DNA of 64,000 bases from Bacteroides intestinalis DSM 17393 (GTDB lineage Bacteria > Bacteroidota > Bacteroidia > Bacteroidales > Bacteroidaceae): positions 1 through 64,000 of the forward strand of contig NZ_ABJL02000001.1 in assembly GCF_000172175.1 (NCBI RefSeq), read 5' to 3'. Every line of letters starts with the position of its first letter. Position 1 is the stretch's first letter. A program made the translations under genes and the position numbers. Below the pieces are notes generated by a model. The model saw only the letters and a list, made by a program, of their open reading frames with translations. It was not told the DNA's origin and searched no databases. Shown here in pieces: positions 18,376-28,012 of the stretch.

Positions 18376-19851
18376 ATGTCATTTATTGCTGATAAGATTG
18401 TAATGGATGGATTAACTTATGACGACGTTTTGTTAATCCCCGCTTACTCTGAAGTACTCCCTAAAACTGTCGAACTCTCGACAAAGTTTTCTAAAAACAT
18501 TGAGTTGAAAATTCCGTTTGTAACGGCCGCTATGGACACGGTTACTGAGGCGAAAATGGCTATTGCCATTGCACGTGAAGGTGGTATCGGCGTTATTCAT
18601 AAGAATATGTCCATTGAGGAACAGGCACGTCAGGTTGCCATTGTGAAGCGCGCTGAAAATGGTATGATTTATGATCCGGTAACCATTAAGAGAGGTTCTA
18701 CTGTAGGAGATGCATTGGCATTGATGGCAGAATATAGAATCGGTGGTATTCCAGTAGTAGATGATGAAAGATATTTGGTAGGAATTGTTACTAACCGTGA
18801 CCTTCGCTTCGTAAGAGATATGAATAAGCATATCGATGAAGTGATGACAAAAGAAAATATCATTACTACGAATCCGACTACTGATATGGAAGCTGTTTCT
18901 CAGATTTTGCAGGAACACAGAATTGAGAAATTGCCGGTTGTGGATAAAGAAGGTAAGCTGGTAGGACTGATTACTTATAAAGATATTACGAAAGCTAAAG
19001 ATAAACCGATGGCCTGCAAAGACTCTAAAGGTCGTTTGCGTGTAGCTGCCGGAGTAGGAGTTACTGCTGATACCCTCGACCGTATGCAAGCTTTGGTGGA
19101 TGCCGGTGCCGATGCTATTGTTATCGATACTGCTCACGGACATTCCATCTATGTGATAGAGAAATTGAAAGAAGCAAAGAAGCGTTTCCCGAATATTGAT
19201 ATTGTAGTAGGTAACATTGCTACCGGAGAGGCTGCAAAGGCATTGGTAGAAGCTGGTGCTGATGGCGTTAAAGTTGGTATCGGTCCGGGTTCTATCTGTA
19301 CTACTCGCGTTGTAGCAGGTGTGGGTGTTCCTCAGTTGTCTGCTGTATATGATGTTGCCAAGGCATTGAAGGGAACAGGTATTCCTTTGATTGCTGACGG
19401 TGGGTTGCGTTACTCAGGAGATGTTGTGAAGGCCTTGGCTGCCGGAGGTTATAGTGTAATGATCGGTTCGCTGGTTGCCGGAACGGAAGAATCTCCGGGT
19501 GATACGATTATCTTCAATGGACGTAAATTCAAGTCGTACCGTGGTATGGGCTCGTTGGAAGCAATGGAAAATGGTTCAAAGGACCGTTATTTCCAGAGCG
19601 GAACTAATGACGTGAAGAAGTTGGTGCCCGAAGGTATTGCTGCTCGTGTACCTTATAAAGGAACTTTGTATGAAGTAATCTTCCAGTTGGTTGGTGGTCT
19701 GCGTGCTGGTATGGGTTACTGTGGTGCAGGCAATATTGAGCAGTTGCACGATGCTAAGTTTACCCGTATTACCAATGCAGGTGTACTCGAAAGTCATCCG
19801 CACGATGTATCGATTACAAGCGAGGCTCCGAATTACAGTCGTCCCGAATAA
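18376..19851 (+). CDS. guaB: Inosine-5'-monophosphate dehydrogenase
   Basis: Oxidizes IMP to XMP, the first committed step to GMP. At 491 aa it is the long form with two CBS domains inserted (about 95-215), which bind purine nucleotides in the family. The catalytic Cys308 lies in GPGSICTTRVVAG, and the flap region and the GSKDRYFQ segment are present. It stands alone with its own promoter region and terminator. Confidence 0.97.
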   Translation: MSFIADKIVMDGLTYDDVLLIPAYSEVLPKTVELSTKFSKNIELKIPFVTAAMDTVTEAKMAIAIAREGGIGVIHKNMSIEEQARQVAIVKRAENGMIYDPVTIKRGSTVGDALALMAEYRIGGIPVVDDERYLVGIVTNRDLRFVRDMNKHIDEVMTKENIITTNPTTDMEAVSQILQEHRIEKLPVVDKEGKLVGLITYKDITKAKDKPMACKDSKGRLRVAAGVGVTADTLDRMQALVDAGADAIVIDTAHGHSIYVIEKLKEAKKRFPNIDIVVGNIATGEAAKALVEAGADGVKVGIGPGSICTTRVVAGVGVPQLSAVYDVAKALKGTGIPLIADGGLRYSGDVVKALAAGGYSVMIGSLVAGTEESPGDTIIFNGRKFKSYRGMGSLEAMENGSKDRYFQSGTNDVKKLVPEGIAARVPYKGTLYEVIFQLVGGLRAGMGYCGAGNIEQLHDAKFTRITNAGVLESHPHDVSITSEAPNYSRPE

Positions 19852-19873
19852 AAGTATAGGCAAGTTAGATAAG

Positions 19874-19910
19874 AATACCCGGAAAGGAGCAGTTTCTTTC
19901 CGGGTATTTT
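19874..19910 (+). terminator. Terminator after guaB
   Basis: AATACCCGGAAAG pairs with CTTTCCGGGTATT, followed by a T run. Confidence 0.88.
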
Positions 19911-19928
19911 AGTTTCTGAAAATACATG

Positions 19929-19994
19929 GTCTGTTCGGCATAAGCAGATGGTCTGTTTGAGGTAGACAGACCGTCTGTTTGAGGCAGACAGATG
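19929..19994. repeat. Three-copy 22-bp tandem array
   Basis: Units start at 19929, 19951 and 19973, each beginning GTCTGTT. Units 2 and 3 differ at only three positions, and unit 1 is more diverged. Each unit is palindromic, with GTCTGT pairing with ACAGAC or ACAGAT. There are no unique spacers. It lies in the gap between guaB and a PPIase gene. Confidence 0.85.
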
Positions 19995-20080
19995 ATGTGT
20001 TTAAAGAAAGCCGTTGAAGACAAACAATATAAAAGATGTTTTCCCGTTATTACATTGTTCTTTTTCAAAAGAAGATAGTT

Positions 20081-21622
20081 ATGATAAGAAGTGGATTGAC
20101 AATAATTTTCCTATGTCTGGGATTGACAGTTTTTGCTCAGCAAGATCCTATGCTGATGCGTATTAACGGGAAAGATATTCTCCGTTCGGAGTTTGAATAT
20201 ATCTATAATAAGAATAATGCTCTTTCTGGTATAGAGCAGAAAACATTGAACGAATATGTTGATTTGTTTGTAAACTTTAAGTTGAAGGTTGCCGCAGCTG
20301 AGGCTATGGGATTGGATACTACCCGTGCTTTCCGTGAAGAACTGGAAGGTTATCGTCGTCAGTTGGCAAAGACTTATTTAACAGATGAAACTGTATCAGA
20401 ACTTGCCGCTCGGCAAATATATGACAAGATGAAAGCCAATCAGCGTGCGGGACAAGTACGGGTTAGTCATATCTTTAAATCCCTGCCTCAGACAGCTACC
20501 AGTCATTTGCTCCGTACTACTGAAACCCGCATGGATTCTCTTTATACTGCATTGCAGAACGGACAAGCGGATTTTGATGCTTGCGTACGTAACTTTTCTG
20601 ACGAAAAGAAGTCTTTCTGGGTAAGTTGGCTACAGATGCCGGCTGAATTTGAAGATACGGTCTTTAAAATGAAACCGGGTGAAATATCCCGTCCTTTCTT
20701 CACTCCGCAGGGTATTCATATTGTCAAGGTGCTTGAACGGAAAGATATTTTGCCTTTCGAGGATGTGAAAGATGAAATTATCCGTCGCCAGACCCGTCGT
20801 CATGGAATGGATAAGGGAACAGAATCTTTGGTGGAGAAGTTGAAAAAAGAGTATCAATACACACCGGATAAAGTGGGAATGGATGAATTGTTGGCAAAAG
20901 GGCAGACTGAAAAGAAACTTTTTACTCTTGGTGGCAGAGAATATACGGGGCAAATGTTTGCAAATTTTGCTATTGCCCATCCTCAGGGGATACAACGTCA
21001 GTTGAAAGGGTTTATCATGAAGTCTGTACTCGACTATGAATACAGTCGTTTGGAACAGAAGTATCCGGAGTTTCGTATGCTTATGCAAGAGTATCGTGAT
21101 GGTATGTTGTTGTTTGAAATCAGTAATCGGGAAATATGGGAACGCGTGCCTTCGGATGAGGTGGGAATGGCTGCTTACTTTGATAAACATCGTTCTGATT
21201 ACCATTGGAAAAATCCTCATTATAAAGGGATTGTGATACATTCTGCAACAAAACGAATAGGGAAACAAGTTCGTAAGCTTTTAAAATCTTTGCCGGAAGA
21301 AGAGTGGCAGGATGCCATCCGGTTGACATTTAATGCAAAAAAACAGCAAGTACAGGCCGAACAAGGATTATTTGCCCTTGGAGACAATATCTATGTAGAT
21401 GATGAAATATTCAAAAAAGAGAAGGCTGAACCTATACCGTCATTTCCTTTTACCACTTTTCTGGGTGAGAAAATAAAGGGTCCTGAGAGTTATCAAGAGG
21501 TGCGTGGACTGCTTGTCGGTGATTATCAAAATTACCTGGAGGAGCGTTGGGTAGCACGATTACGGGCAGCTTCTAAGGTTGAAATAAACCAAGAGGTTTT
21601 AAAAACCGTTAATAAGCACTGA
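20081..21622 (+). CDS. Periplasmic PpiC-type peptidyl-prolyl isomerase (SurA-like)
   Basis: A foldase of about 513 aa, exported by a signal peptide (about residues 1-20, ending VFAQQ). The ATG at 20081 is chosen because it begins the signal peptide; the frame is open 15 codons upstream. An N-terminal SurA_N-like helical region precedes a PpiC/parvulin domain (about 115-220, RVSHIF ... SFWVSWLQMPAEFEDTVFKMKPG-type pattern). The last 250 residues are not assigned. It is first of three consecutive foldase-like genes. Confidence 0.85.
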   Translation: MIRSGLTIIFLCLGLTVFAQQDPMLMRINGKDILRSEFEYIYNKNNALSGIEQKTLNEYVDLFVNFKLKVAAAEAMGLDTTRAFREELEGYRRQLAKTYLTDETVSELAARQIYDKMKANQRAGQVRVSHIFKSLPQTATSHLLRTTETRMDSLYTALQNGQADFDACVRNFSDEKKSFWVSWLQMPAEFEDTVFKMKPGEISRPFFTPQGIHIVKVLERKDILPFEDVKDEIIRRQTRRHGMDKGTESLVEKLKKEYQYTPDKVGMDELLAKGQTEKKLFTLGGREYTGQMFANFAIAHPQGIQRQLKGFIMKSVLDYEYSRLEQKYPEFRMLMQEYRDGMLLFEISNREIWERVPSDEVGMAAYFDKHRSDYHWKNPHYKGIVIHSATKRIGKQVRKLLKSLPEEEWQDAIRLTFNAKKQQVQAEQGLFALGDNIYVDDEIFKKEKAEPIPSFPFTTFLGEKIKGPESYQEVRGLLVGDYQNYLEERWVARLRAASKVEINQEVLKTVNKH

Positions 21623-21679
21623 TGCAACCGATTAAACCGCTATCTTCGTAGCTTGAAATAAAGTAAATATCAATCGGTA

Positions 21680-22522
21680 ATGCGAATAATCTTTCTGGGA
21701 ATCCTATCCATCCTTTTCTGTGTGGCTTGTAGCGAGCAGCACGACCATAAAGGTAAGACGCCATTGGTGGAGCTGGACGGCAATTTCCTTTACCAGGAAG
21801 ATTTGCAATCTGCACTTCCGGCAAGATTGTCGAAAGATGATAGCTTGCTGTTTGCTGAACATTATATTCGCAACTGGGTGGAAGATATCTTGCTGTACGA
21901 GAAAGCTCAAAGTAATATTCCTGATAATGGGGAAATAGAAAAATTAGTGGAGAACTATCGCAAGGCATTGATAATGCACACTTATCAACAAGCGTTGATT
22001 CATCAAAGGCTCTCGAATGAGATATCAGAAGGGGAGTTGACGGATTATTATGAAAAGAATAAAGAACTATTCAGATTGGAACGCCCGCTTATGCAAGGGT
22101 TGTTCATTAAAGTACCTCTCACTGCACCGGAACTAAACAAAGTACGTCGTTGGTATAAGACTCCTACGCAAGATGCAGTGGAGCATTTGGAGAAGTATAG
22201 TTTGCAGAATGCTGTAAAGTATGAATACTTTTATGACAAATGGGTACCGATGGCGGATGTGTTAGATCTGATACCGCTGAAAGTTCCGGAGGTAGAGGAT
22301 TATGTGAATAAGAACCGTCATATCGAACTGAAAGATACGGCGTTTCATTATTTTCTGAATGTGAGCGATTTCCGCACGGTGGGCCAACAGGAACCATATG
22401 AGTTTGCCCGTCCTAAAGTAAAAGATATGGTGTTGAATCTGAAACAAGTAGAATTTATGAGAGCTGTGAAAGATGACTTGTATCAGCAGGCAGTGAAAAG
22501 AGATAAGATTAAATATAATTAG
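21680..22522 (+). CDS. Foldase-like lipoprotein of unknown role
   Basis: A 280-aa protein with a lipobox ending FCVAC (Cys17), so it should be lipid-anchored in the envelope. The helical region RLSNEISEGELTDYYEKNKE resembles the N-terminal part of SurA/PrsA foldases, but no clear parvulin domain can be seen. It lies between two PpiC-type genes, 57 nt after the first and 14 nt before surA, suggesting a shared role in outer-membrane protein folding. Function inferred from context. Confidence 0.7.
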   Translation: MRIIFLGILSILFCVACSEQHDHKGKTPLVELDGNFLYQEDLQSALPARLSKDDSLLFAEHYIRNWVEDILLYEKAQSNIPDNGEIEKLVENYRKALIMHTYQQALIHQRLSNEISEGELTDYYEKNKELFRLERPLMQGLFIKVPLTAPELNKVRRWYKTPTQDAVEHLEKYSLQNAVKYEYFYDKWVPMADVLDLIPLKVPEVEDYVNKNRHIELKDTAFHYFLNVSDFRTVGQQEPYEFARPKVKDMVLNLKQVEFMRAVKDDLYQQAVKRDKIKYN

Positions 22523-22536
22523 TTTAGATACACAGA

Positions 22537-23901
22537 ATGAAGAATTTTATGAACTTTAAGTTTGTCGTTTTATGTGCCTTGGCGCTGATGACCGGTTCTG
22601 CCGTTTATGGACAAGACAACGTGATTGACGAGGTAGTTTGGGTAGTGGGCGACGAGGCTATATTGAAGTCTGAAGTGGAAGAAGCACGTATGAGTGCTGC
22701 TTACGAAGGACGCAAGTTTGACGGCGATCCTTACTGCGTGATTCCGGAAGAAATAGCTGTGCAGAAGCTGTTTTTGCATCAGGCTGCTCTCGATAGTATC
22801 GAAGTACCTGAAAGTGAAGTTATCCAGCGTGTGGACTATATGACGAATATGTATATCGCCAATATCGGTTCGCGTGAAAAAATGGAAGAATACTTCAATA
22901 AGACATCCAGTCAGATTCGTGAGACTTTACGTGAAAATGCACGCGAAGGTCTGAAGGTGCAGAAGATGCAGCAGAAACTGGTGGGAGAGATTAAGATTAC
23001 TCCGGCAGAAGTACGTCGTTACTTCAAAGATCTGCCACAGGATAGTATCCCTTATATCCCTACCCAGGTAGAGGTGCAAATCATCACACAGCAACCGAAG
23101 ATCCCTTTGGAAGAGATTGAAGATGTAAAAAGAAGACTGCGTGAATATACGGAGCGTGTGAATAAGGGGGAAAGCTTTTCAATGTTAGCACGTTTGTATT
23201 CTGACGACCGCGGTACGGCTATCAATGGTGGTGAAATGCCATTTACAGGACGTGGATATTTGGACCCCGCATTTGCCAATGTGGCTTTTAATTTGCAAGA
23301 CCCCAATAAGGTCTCTAAGATTGTAGAATCTGAGTATGGTTTCCACATTATCCAGTTGATGGAAAAACGTGGTGACCGAATCAAGGTGCGTCATATTTTG
23401 CTGAAGCCTCATGTACCGGAAGAAGCGTTGATGGCAGGTACTGCCCGTCTGGATTCTATTGCAGATGATATCCGTAATGGTAAGTTCTCTTTTGAGGAAG
23501 CTGCTTCTGTACTTTCGCAGGATAAAGATACACGCAACAACCATGGTTTGTTGCCTAATCCTAACAATAATACTTCCAAGTTTGAGATGCAGGAACTTCC
23601 GCCCGAGATTGCCAAAGTGGTAGATAATATGAAAGTAGGAGAAATCTCCACAGCATTTACTATGATTCCGCAAAAGACCGGTAAAGAAGAATGTGTGATC
23701 GTGAAACTGAAAAGCCGCATCAACGGCCACAAAGCTACAATTTCAGAAGACTATCAGAATCTGAAAGAAATCGTTTTGGAAAAACGTCGTGATGAAATGC
23801 TGGATAAGTGGATTCGTGAAAAGCAGAAGCATACGTACGTACGTATCAACGATAACTGGAAGAACTGTACATTTAAGTATCCGGGTTGGGTTAAAGACTG
23901 A
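22537..23901 (+). CDS. surA: Periplasmic chaperone/PPIase SurA
   Basis: A 454-aa chaperone for outer-membrane proteins. A signal peptide (about 1-25, ending AVYGQ) precedes the SurA_N region, starting with the VIDEVVWVVGDEAILKSEV pattern. Two parvulin domains follow (about 175-275 and 285-390); the second begins IKVRHIL. It is downstream of two foldase-like genes and 28 nt upstream of the OstA-like gene. Confidence 0.9.
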   Translation: MKNFMNFKFVVLCALALMTGSAVYGQDNVIDEVVWVVGDEAILKSEVEEARMSAAYEGRKFDGDPYCVIPEEIAVQKLFLHQAALDSIEVPESEVIQRVDYMTNMYIANIGSREKMEEYFNKTSSQIRETLRENAREGLKVQKMQQKLVGEIKITPAEVRRYFKDLPQDSIPYIPTQVEVQIITQQPKIPLEEIEDVKRRLREYTERVNKGESFSMLARLYSDDRGTAINGGEMPFTGRGYLDPAFANVAFNLQDPNKVSKIVESEYGFHIIQLMEKRGDRIKVRHILLKPHVPEEALMAGTARLDSIADDIRNGKFSFEEAASVLSQDKDTRNNHGLLPNPNNNTSKFEMQELPPEIAKVVDNMKVGEISTAFTMIPQKTGKEECVIVKLKSRINGHKATISEDYQNLKEIVLEKRRDEMLDKWIREKQKHTYVRINDNWKNCTFKYPGWVKD

Positions 23902-23929
23902 TTCCGGGTGATACATTGATTCTTTTTGT

Positions 23930-25591
23930 ATGCAGAAAAAAAATACAAGAACTAATTTTCTGAACAGGCATAGATTCCTTCTCGCAGGTCTTCTATGCCT
24001 GTTTGGTGTCTGTTTACTGAGCGCTCAGGATAAGAAAAAAGAACCGGAAAAGAAGAAAACCCGGGTCGATTTGCTTCATGCTGAAGAGGCACAGGCGGAC
24101 AAAGTGTTGCATCCGGATATCCAGATACTGATCCGGTCGGTGAAGTTGCGTCACGATAGCATGTATATGTATTGTGACAGTGCGTTGATCTACGAAAAGA
24201 CAAATTCGGTAGAAGCGTTTGGTAATGTTCGTATGGAGCAGGGGGATACGCTTTTTATCTATGGCGATTATCTGTATTATGACGGTATGTCGCAGTTGGC
24301 AATGCTTCGTGAAAATGTCCGTATGATCAACAGAAATACTACCTTGACAACCGATAGTTTGAACTACGACCGTTTGTATAATCTGGGTTACTACTTTGAG
24401 GGCGGTACATTGACTGATGAAGAGAATGTACTGACGTCTGAGTGGGGGGAATATAGTCCGGCAACGAAAATTTCTGTATTCAACCATGATGTGAAGTTGG
24501 TGAATCCGAAATTCATATTGACTTCGGATACCTTGAAATATAGCACTGCAACTAAGATAGCCACGATTTTGGGGCCTTCGGATATCGTGAGTGATAATAA
24601 CCATATCTACTCTGAACGAGGATTTTATAATACTACTACTGAACAAGCTGAACTTCTGGATCGCTCCGTGTTAACTAACGAAGGTAAGAAGTTGACAGGC
24701 GACAGTATTTTCTACGATCGTGTGTTGGGATATGGTGAAGCATTTGAGAATGTGCAGATGAATGATACCATCAACAAAAACATGTTGACAGGTAACTATT
24801 GTTTCTATAATGAAATAACGGGAAGCGCTCTTGCTACTCAGCGTGCTGTCGCCATTGATTATTCACAAGGTGACAGCTTGTTTATGCATGGTGATACGTT
24901 ACGGTTGATTACTTATAATATAAATACGGATTCCATGTATCGTGAAATGCGTGTTTATCATAAAGTCCGTGCTTACCGTACCGATGTACAGGCTGTGTGC
25001 GACTCTTTGGTTTATAATTCAAAAGATTCTTGCATGACGATGTATACTGATCCTATTTTGTGGCACGGTTCGCAACAGATATTAGGTGAGGAGATCAAGG
25101 CATATATGAATGACAGCACTATAGACTGGGTACATATCATTAACCAGGCTTTTACCATAGAACAGAAAGACTCTGTCCATTATAATCAGGTGTCGGGTAA
25201 AGAGATGAAAGGATTCTTTGTAGCAGGAGACATGCGTCAGGTTGACGTGAACGGTAATGTGCTGGTTATCTTTTATCCGGTAGAAGAGAGAGATAGTAGT
25301 TTGATAGGACTGAATTATGCCGAAGGTAGCTTCTTGCGTATGTTGCTGAAGGATAGACGTATGGAGAAAGGTGCTTTTATTGGTAAAGCTAACGGTACGA
25401 TGTATCCGATGGATCAGATTCCTGCGGAGAAATACAAATTGCCTACCTTTGCCTGGTTCGATTATATTCGTCCGCGAAATAAGGAAGATATATTTGAATG
25501 GAGGGGAAAGAAGGCTGGTCAGCAAATGCAGAAATCAGACCGGAAACCTTTAACTTCACCAAGGAATATGAATATTAAACGAAATAAATAA
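23930..25591 (+). CDS. OstA/LptA-like LPS transport protein
   Basis: A 553-aa envelope protein. A signal peptide (cleaved near CLLSAQ) is followed by OstA-type beta-strand repeats with the recurring pattern D-S-L-x-Y-D-x-x, such as CDSALIYEK, TTDSLNYDR, TGDSIFYDR and CDSLVYNSK. The family carries LPS across the periplasm in the Lpt pathway, and lptB lies 12 kb upstream. It is more than twice the length of E. coli LptA. The basic C-terminus (KRNK) ends 5 nt before the next gene. Confidence 0.85.
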   Translation: MQKKNTRTNFLNRHRFLLAGLLCLFGVCLLSAQDKKKEPEKKKTRVDLLHAEEAQADKVLHPDIQILIRSVKLRHDSMYMYCDSALIYEKTNSVEAFGNVRMEQGDTLFIYGDYLYYDGMSQLAMLRENVRMINRNTTLTTDSLNYDRLYNLGYYFEGGTLTDEENVLTSEWGEYSPATKISVFNHDVKLVNPKFILTSDTLKYSTATKIATILGPSDIVSDNNHIYSERGFYNTTTEQAELLDRSVLTNEGKKLTGDSIFYDRVLGYGEAFENVQMNDTINKNMLTGNYCFYNEITGSALATQRAVAIDYSQGDSLFMHGDTLRLITYNINTDSMYREMRVYHKVRAYRTDVQAVCDSLVYNSKDSCMTMYTDPILWHGSQQILGEEIKAYMNDSTIDWVHIINQAFTIEQKDSVHYNQVSGKEMKGFFVAGDMRQVDVNGNVLVIFYPVEERDSSLIGLNYAEGSFLRMLLKDRRMEKGAFIGKANGTMYPMDQIPAEKYKLPTFAWFDYIRPRNKEDIFEWRGKKAGQQMQKSDRKPLTSPRNMNIKRNK

Positions 25592-25596
25592 ACGCT

Positions 25597-25887
25597 ATGG
25601 GAATGTTCACTATGAGAAAGCCGCGCGGCTTTAACCATCCATACATATATGTGGATGAGCGGAAAGAGAAGTTGGCGAAAATGGAAGAGAGCGCCAAGCG
25701 TGATTTGGGGATGTTACCTGAAAAAGAGTTTTCACCGGAAGATATCCGGGGGAAGTTTGTAGAAGGAACTACTCACCTGAAGCGACGCAAGGAAAGCGGG
25801 CGTAAACCGGTGCATCTGGGGGTGATATTGGTTATTATTGCCTTGCTGATATACTTGTGGTATGCAATAAGTACCGGAATCATTTAA
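25597..25887 (+). CDS. Small single-span membrane protein, conserved hypothetical
   Basis: A 96-aa protein that I cannot assign to a function. The N-terminal 70 residues are charged, with the phrase GFNHPYIYVDERKEKL. A single membrane span occupies about residues 74-92 (LGVILVIIALLIYLWY), so the bulk is probably cytoplasmic. It starts 5 nt after the OstA-like gene and precedes mutL, and so probably is translated from the envelope operon. Confidence 0.75.
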   Translation: MGMFTMRKPRGFNHPYIYVDERKEKLAKMEESAKRDLGMLPEKEFSPEDIRGKFVEGTTHLKRRKESGRKPVHLGVILVIIALLIYLWYAISTGII

Positions 25888-25970
25888 TTTAATTACGAAT
25901 TACAATGTGGCATCATGTAATCTGTTGTTATTCGTTATTTGTAATTCATAATTCATAATTTGTAATTATA

Positions 25971-27899
25971 ATGAGCGACATTATTCATTTGCTGCCCGAT
26001 TCGGTTGCCAATCAGATTGCTGCCGGAGAGGTGATTCAGCGTCCGGCATCTGTGATAAAGGAATTGGTAGAAAATGCGATTGATGCCGAAGCACAAGAAA
26101 TACACGTATTAGTGACGGATGCAGGAAAAACCTGCATTCAGGTGATTGATGATGGAAAAGGTATGTCCGAAACGGATGCACGCCTTGCCTTTGAACGCCA
26201 TGCCACTTCTAAGATAAAAGAAGCAGCCGATTTGTTTGCTTTACGTACGATGGGATTTCGTGGCGAGGCATTGGCTTCTGTGGCTGCGGTAGCAGAAGTA
26301 GAATTGAAAACCCGTACGGCAAATGAAGAGCTGGGTACACGGATTGTGATAGCCGGTTCTAAAGTAGAAAGTCAGGAAGCGGTATCCTGCCCTAAAGGGA
26401 GTAACTTCTCCATTAAAAACTTATTCTTTAATATTCCTGCCCGTCGTAAATTCCTGAAAGCGAATTCTACGGAACTTAGCAATATCCTTACAGAATTTGA
26501 ACGCATCGCTTTGGTACATCCCGAAGTGGCATTCTATCTATATAGCAATGATACCGAACTGTTTAATTTGCCGGTTATGCCGCTTCGGCAACGTATTCTT
26601 GCTGTGTTTGGCAAAAAGCTGAACCAGTATTTGCTATCGGTGGATGTGGATACCACTATGGTGAAGGTATCGGGTTTTGTAGCCAAGCCGGAGACGGCAC
26701 GAAAAAAAGGTGCTCATCAATACTTCTTTGTGAATGGCCGTTATATGCGTCATCCATATTTCCATAAAGCAGTGATGGATGCTTATGAACAGCTGATTCC
26801 GGCTGGTGAGCAGATCTCTTACTTTATTTATTTTGAGGTAGATCCGGCAAATATAGATGTGAATATACATCCCACAAAGACAGAAATCAAATTTGAAAAT
26901 GAACAAGCGATTTGGCAGATACTTTCTGCGTCTGTTAAAGAATCATTGGGCAAATTTAATGCTGTACCATCTATCGATTTTGATACCGAAGGTATGCCTG
27001 ATATTCCGGCATTTGATCAGACACGCCCGATAGAACCGCCGAAAGTGCATTATAATTCAGACTTCAATCCGTTTAAAACTTCTTCTGCCTCTTCTTATAG
27101 CGGTGGCAACTATTCTCGTCCGAAAGTAGACTGGGAAGGATTGTACGATGGGCTGGAAAAAGCCAGCAAAATGAATGCTCCGATGGAAGAAGAACCCTTT
27201 GTGGATGAAACAGATTGGGCTTCTGCGCCGGTATCGACTGATATGTCCGAAGAACGTACACCATATATACCGGAAACGCAGGCTTCTTCTTCCTTATCTG
27301 CACCGTTGTATGCTAATGAGCCGACAGTGGAAAAGGGAGCGCAGCATTTCCAATTCAAGGGACGTTTTATTCTGACTTCGGTGAAGTCCGGCTTGATGTT
27401 GATAGACCAACACAGGGCACATATCCGGGTATTGTTTGAACGTTATATGAATCAGATCAGTCAGAAGCAGGGAGTATCTCAGGGCGTCCTGTTTCCGGAA
27501 ATCGTACAGTTGCCGGCTTCGGAAGCTGCTGTGTTGGAAAGCATTATGGAAGACTTCTCGGCAGTTGGATTTGAATTAACCCCGTTGGGCGGTGGCAGTT
27601 ATGCTATCAATGGTATTCCGTCTGGCATTGAAGGGCTGAATCCTGTGGAGCTGGTGCGCAATATGGTACATACTGCCATGGAAAAAGGAAATGATGTAAA
27701 AGAAGAAGTGCAAACCATATTAGCTTTGACGCTGGCAAAGGCTGCGGCAATCGTTTATGGACAAGTGCTGAGCAATGAAGAAATGGCTAATTTGGTAGAT
27801 AGCCTGTTTGCTTGCCCTACTCCAAACTATACACCGGATGGACGTACCGTATTGTCAACTATAAAAGAAGAGGATATTGAGAAATTATTCTCGCGATAA
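25971..27899 (+). CDS. mutL: DNA mismatch repair protein MutL
   Basis: A mismatch-repair ATPase of 642 aa. The GHKL ATPase motifs are ELVENAIDA, DDGKGM and GFRGEAL. In the C-terminal domain the position of the endonuclease motif DQHA-x2-E-x4-E reads DQHRAHIRVLFE (from Asp479): the first Glu is replaced by Ile, and Ala by Arg. The usual CHGRP-like zinc motif near the C-terminus is replaced by CPTPNYTPDGRT. The intrinsic nicking activity found in many MutL proteins may therefore be altered or missing. It follows the small membrane protein by 83 nt. Confidence 0.96.
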   Translation: MSDIIHLLPDSVANQIAAGEVIQRPASVIKELVENAIDAEAQEIHVLVTDAGKTCIQVIDDGKGMSETDARLAFERHATSKIKEAADLFALRTMGFRGEALASVAAVAEVELKTRTANEELGTRIVIAGSKVESQEAVSCPKGSNFSIKNLFFNIPARRKFLKANSTELSNILTEFERIALVHPEVAFYLYSNDTELFNLPVMPLRQRILAVFGKKLNQYLLSVDVDTTMVKVSGFVAKPETARKKGAHQYFFVNGRYMRHPYFHKAVMDAYEQLIPAGEQISYFIYFEVDPANIDVNIHPTKTEIKFENEQAIWQILSASVKESLGKFNAVPSIDFDTEGMPDIPAFDQTRPIEPPKVHYNSDFNPFKTSSASSYSGGNYSRPKVDWEGLYDGLEKASKMNAPMEEEPFVDETDWASAPVSTDMSEERTPYIPETQASSSLSAPLYANEPTVEKGAQHFQFKGRFILTSVKSGLMLIDQHRAHIRVLFERYMNQISQKQGVSQGVLFPEIVQLPASEAAVLESIMEDFSAVGFELTPLGGGSYAINGIPSGIEGLNPVELVRNMVHTAMEKGNDVKEEVQTILALTLAKAAAIVYGQVLSNEEMANLVDSLFACPTPNYTPDGRTVLSTIKEEDIEKLFSR

Positions 27900-28012
27900 A
27901 GATTAAAGGTAATAACAAAAAATAATCTCTTTCAAAAACCTTTTAGTGGGGATGGTGTTATTTAGTCAGTTATAATAATGAATTTAAATTAACCACTTAA
28001 CTATTTAGGTAT

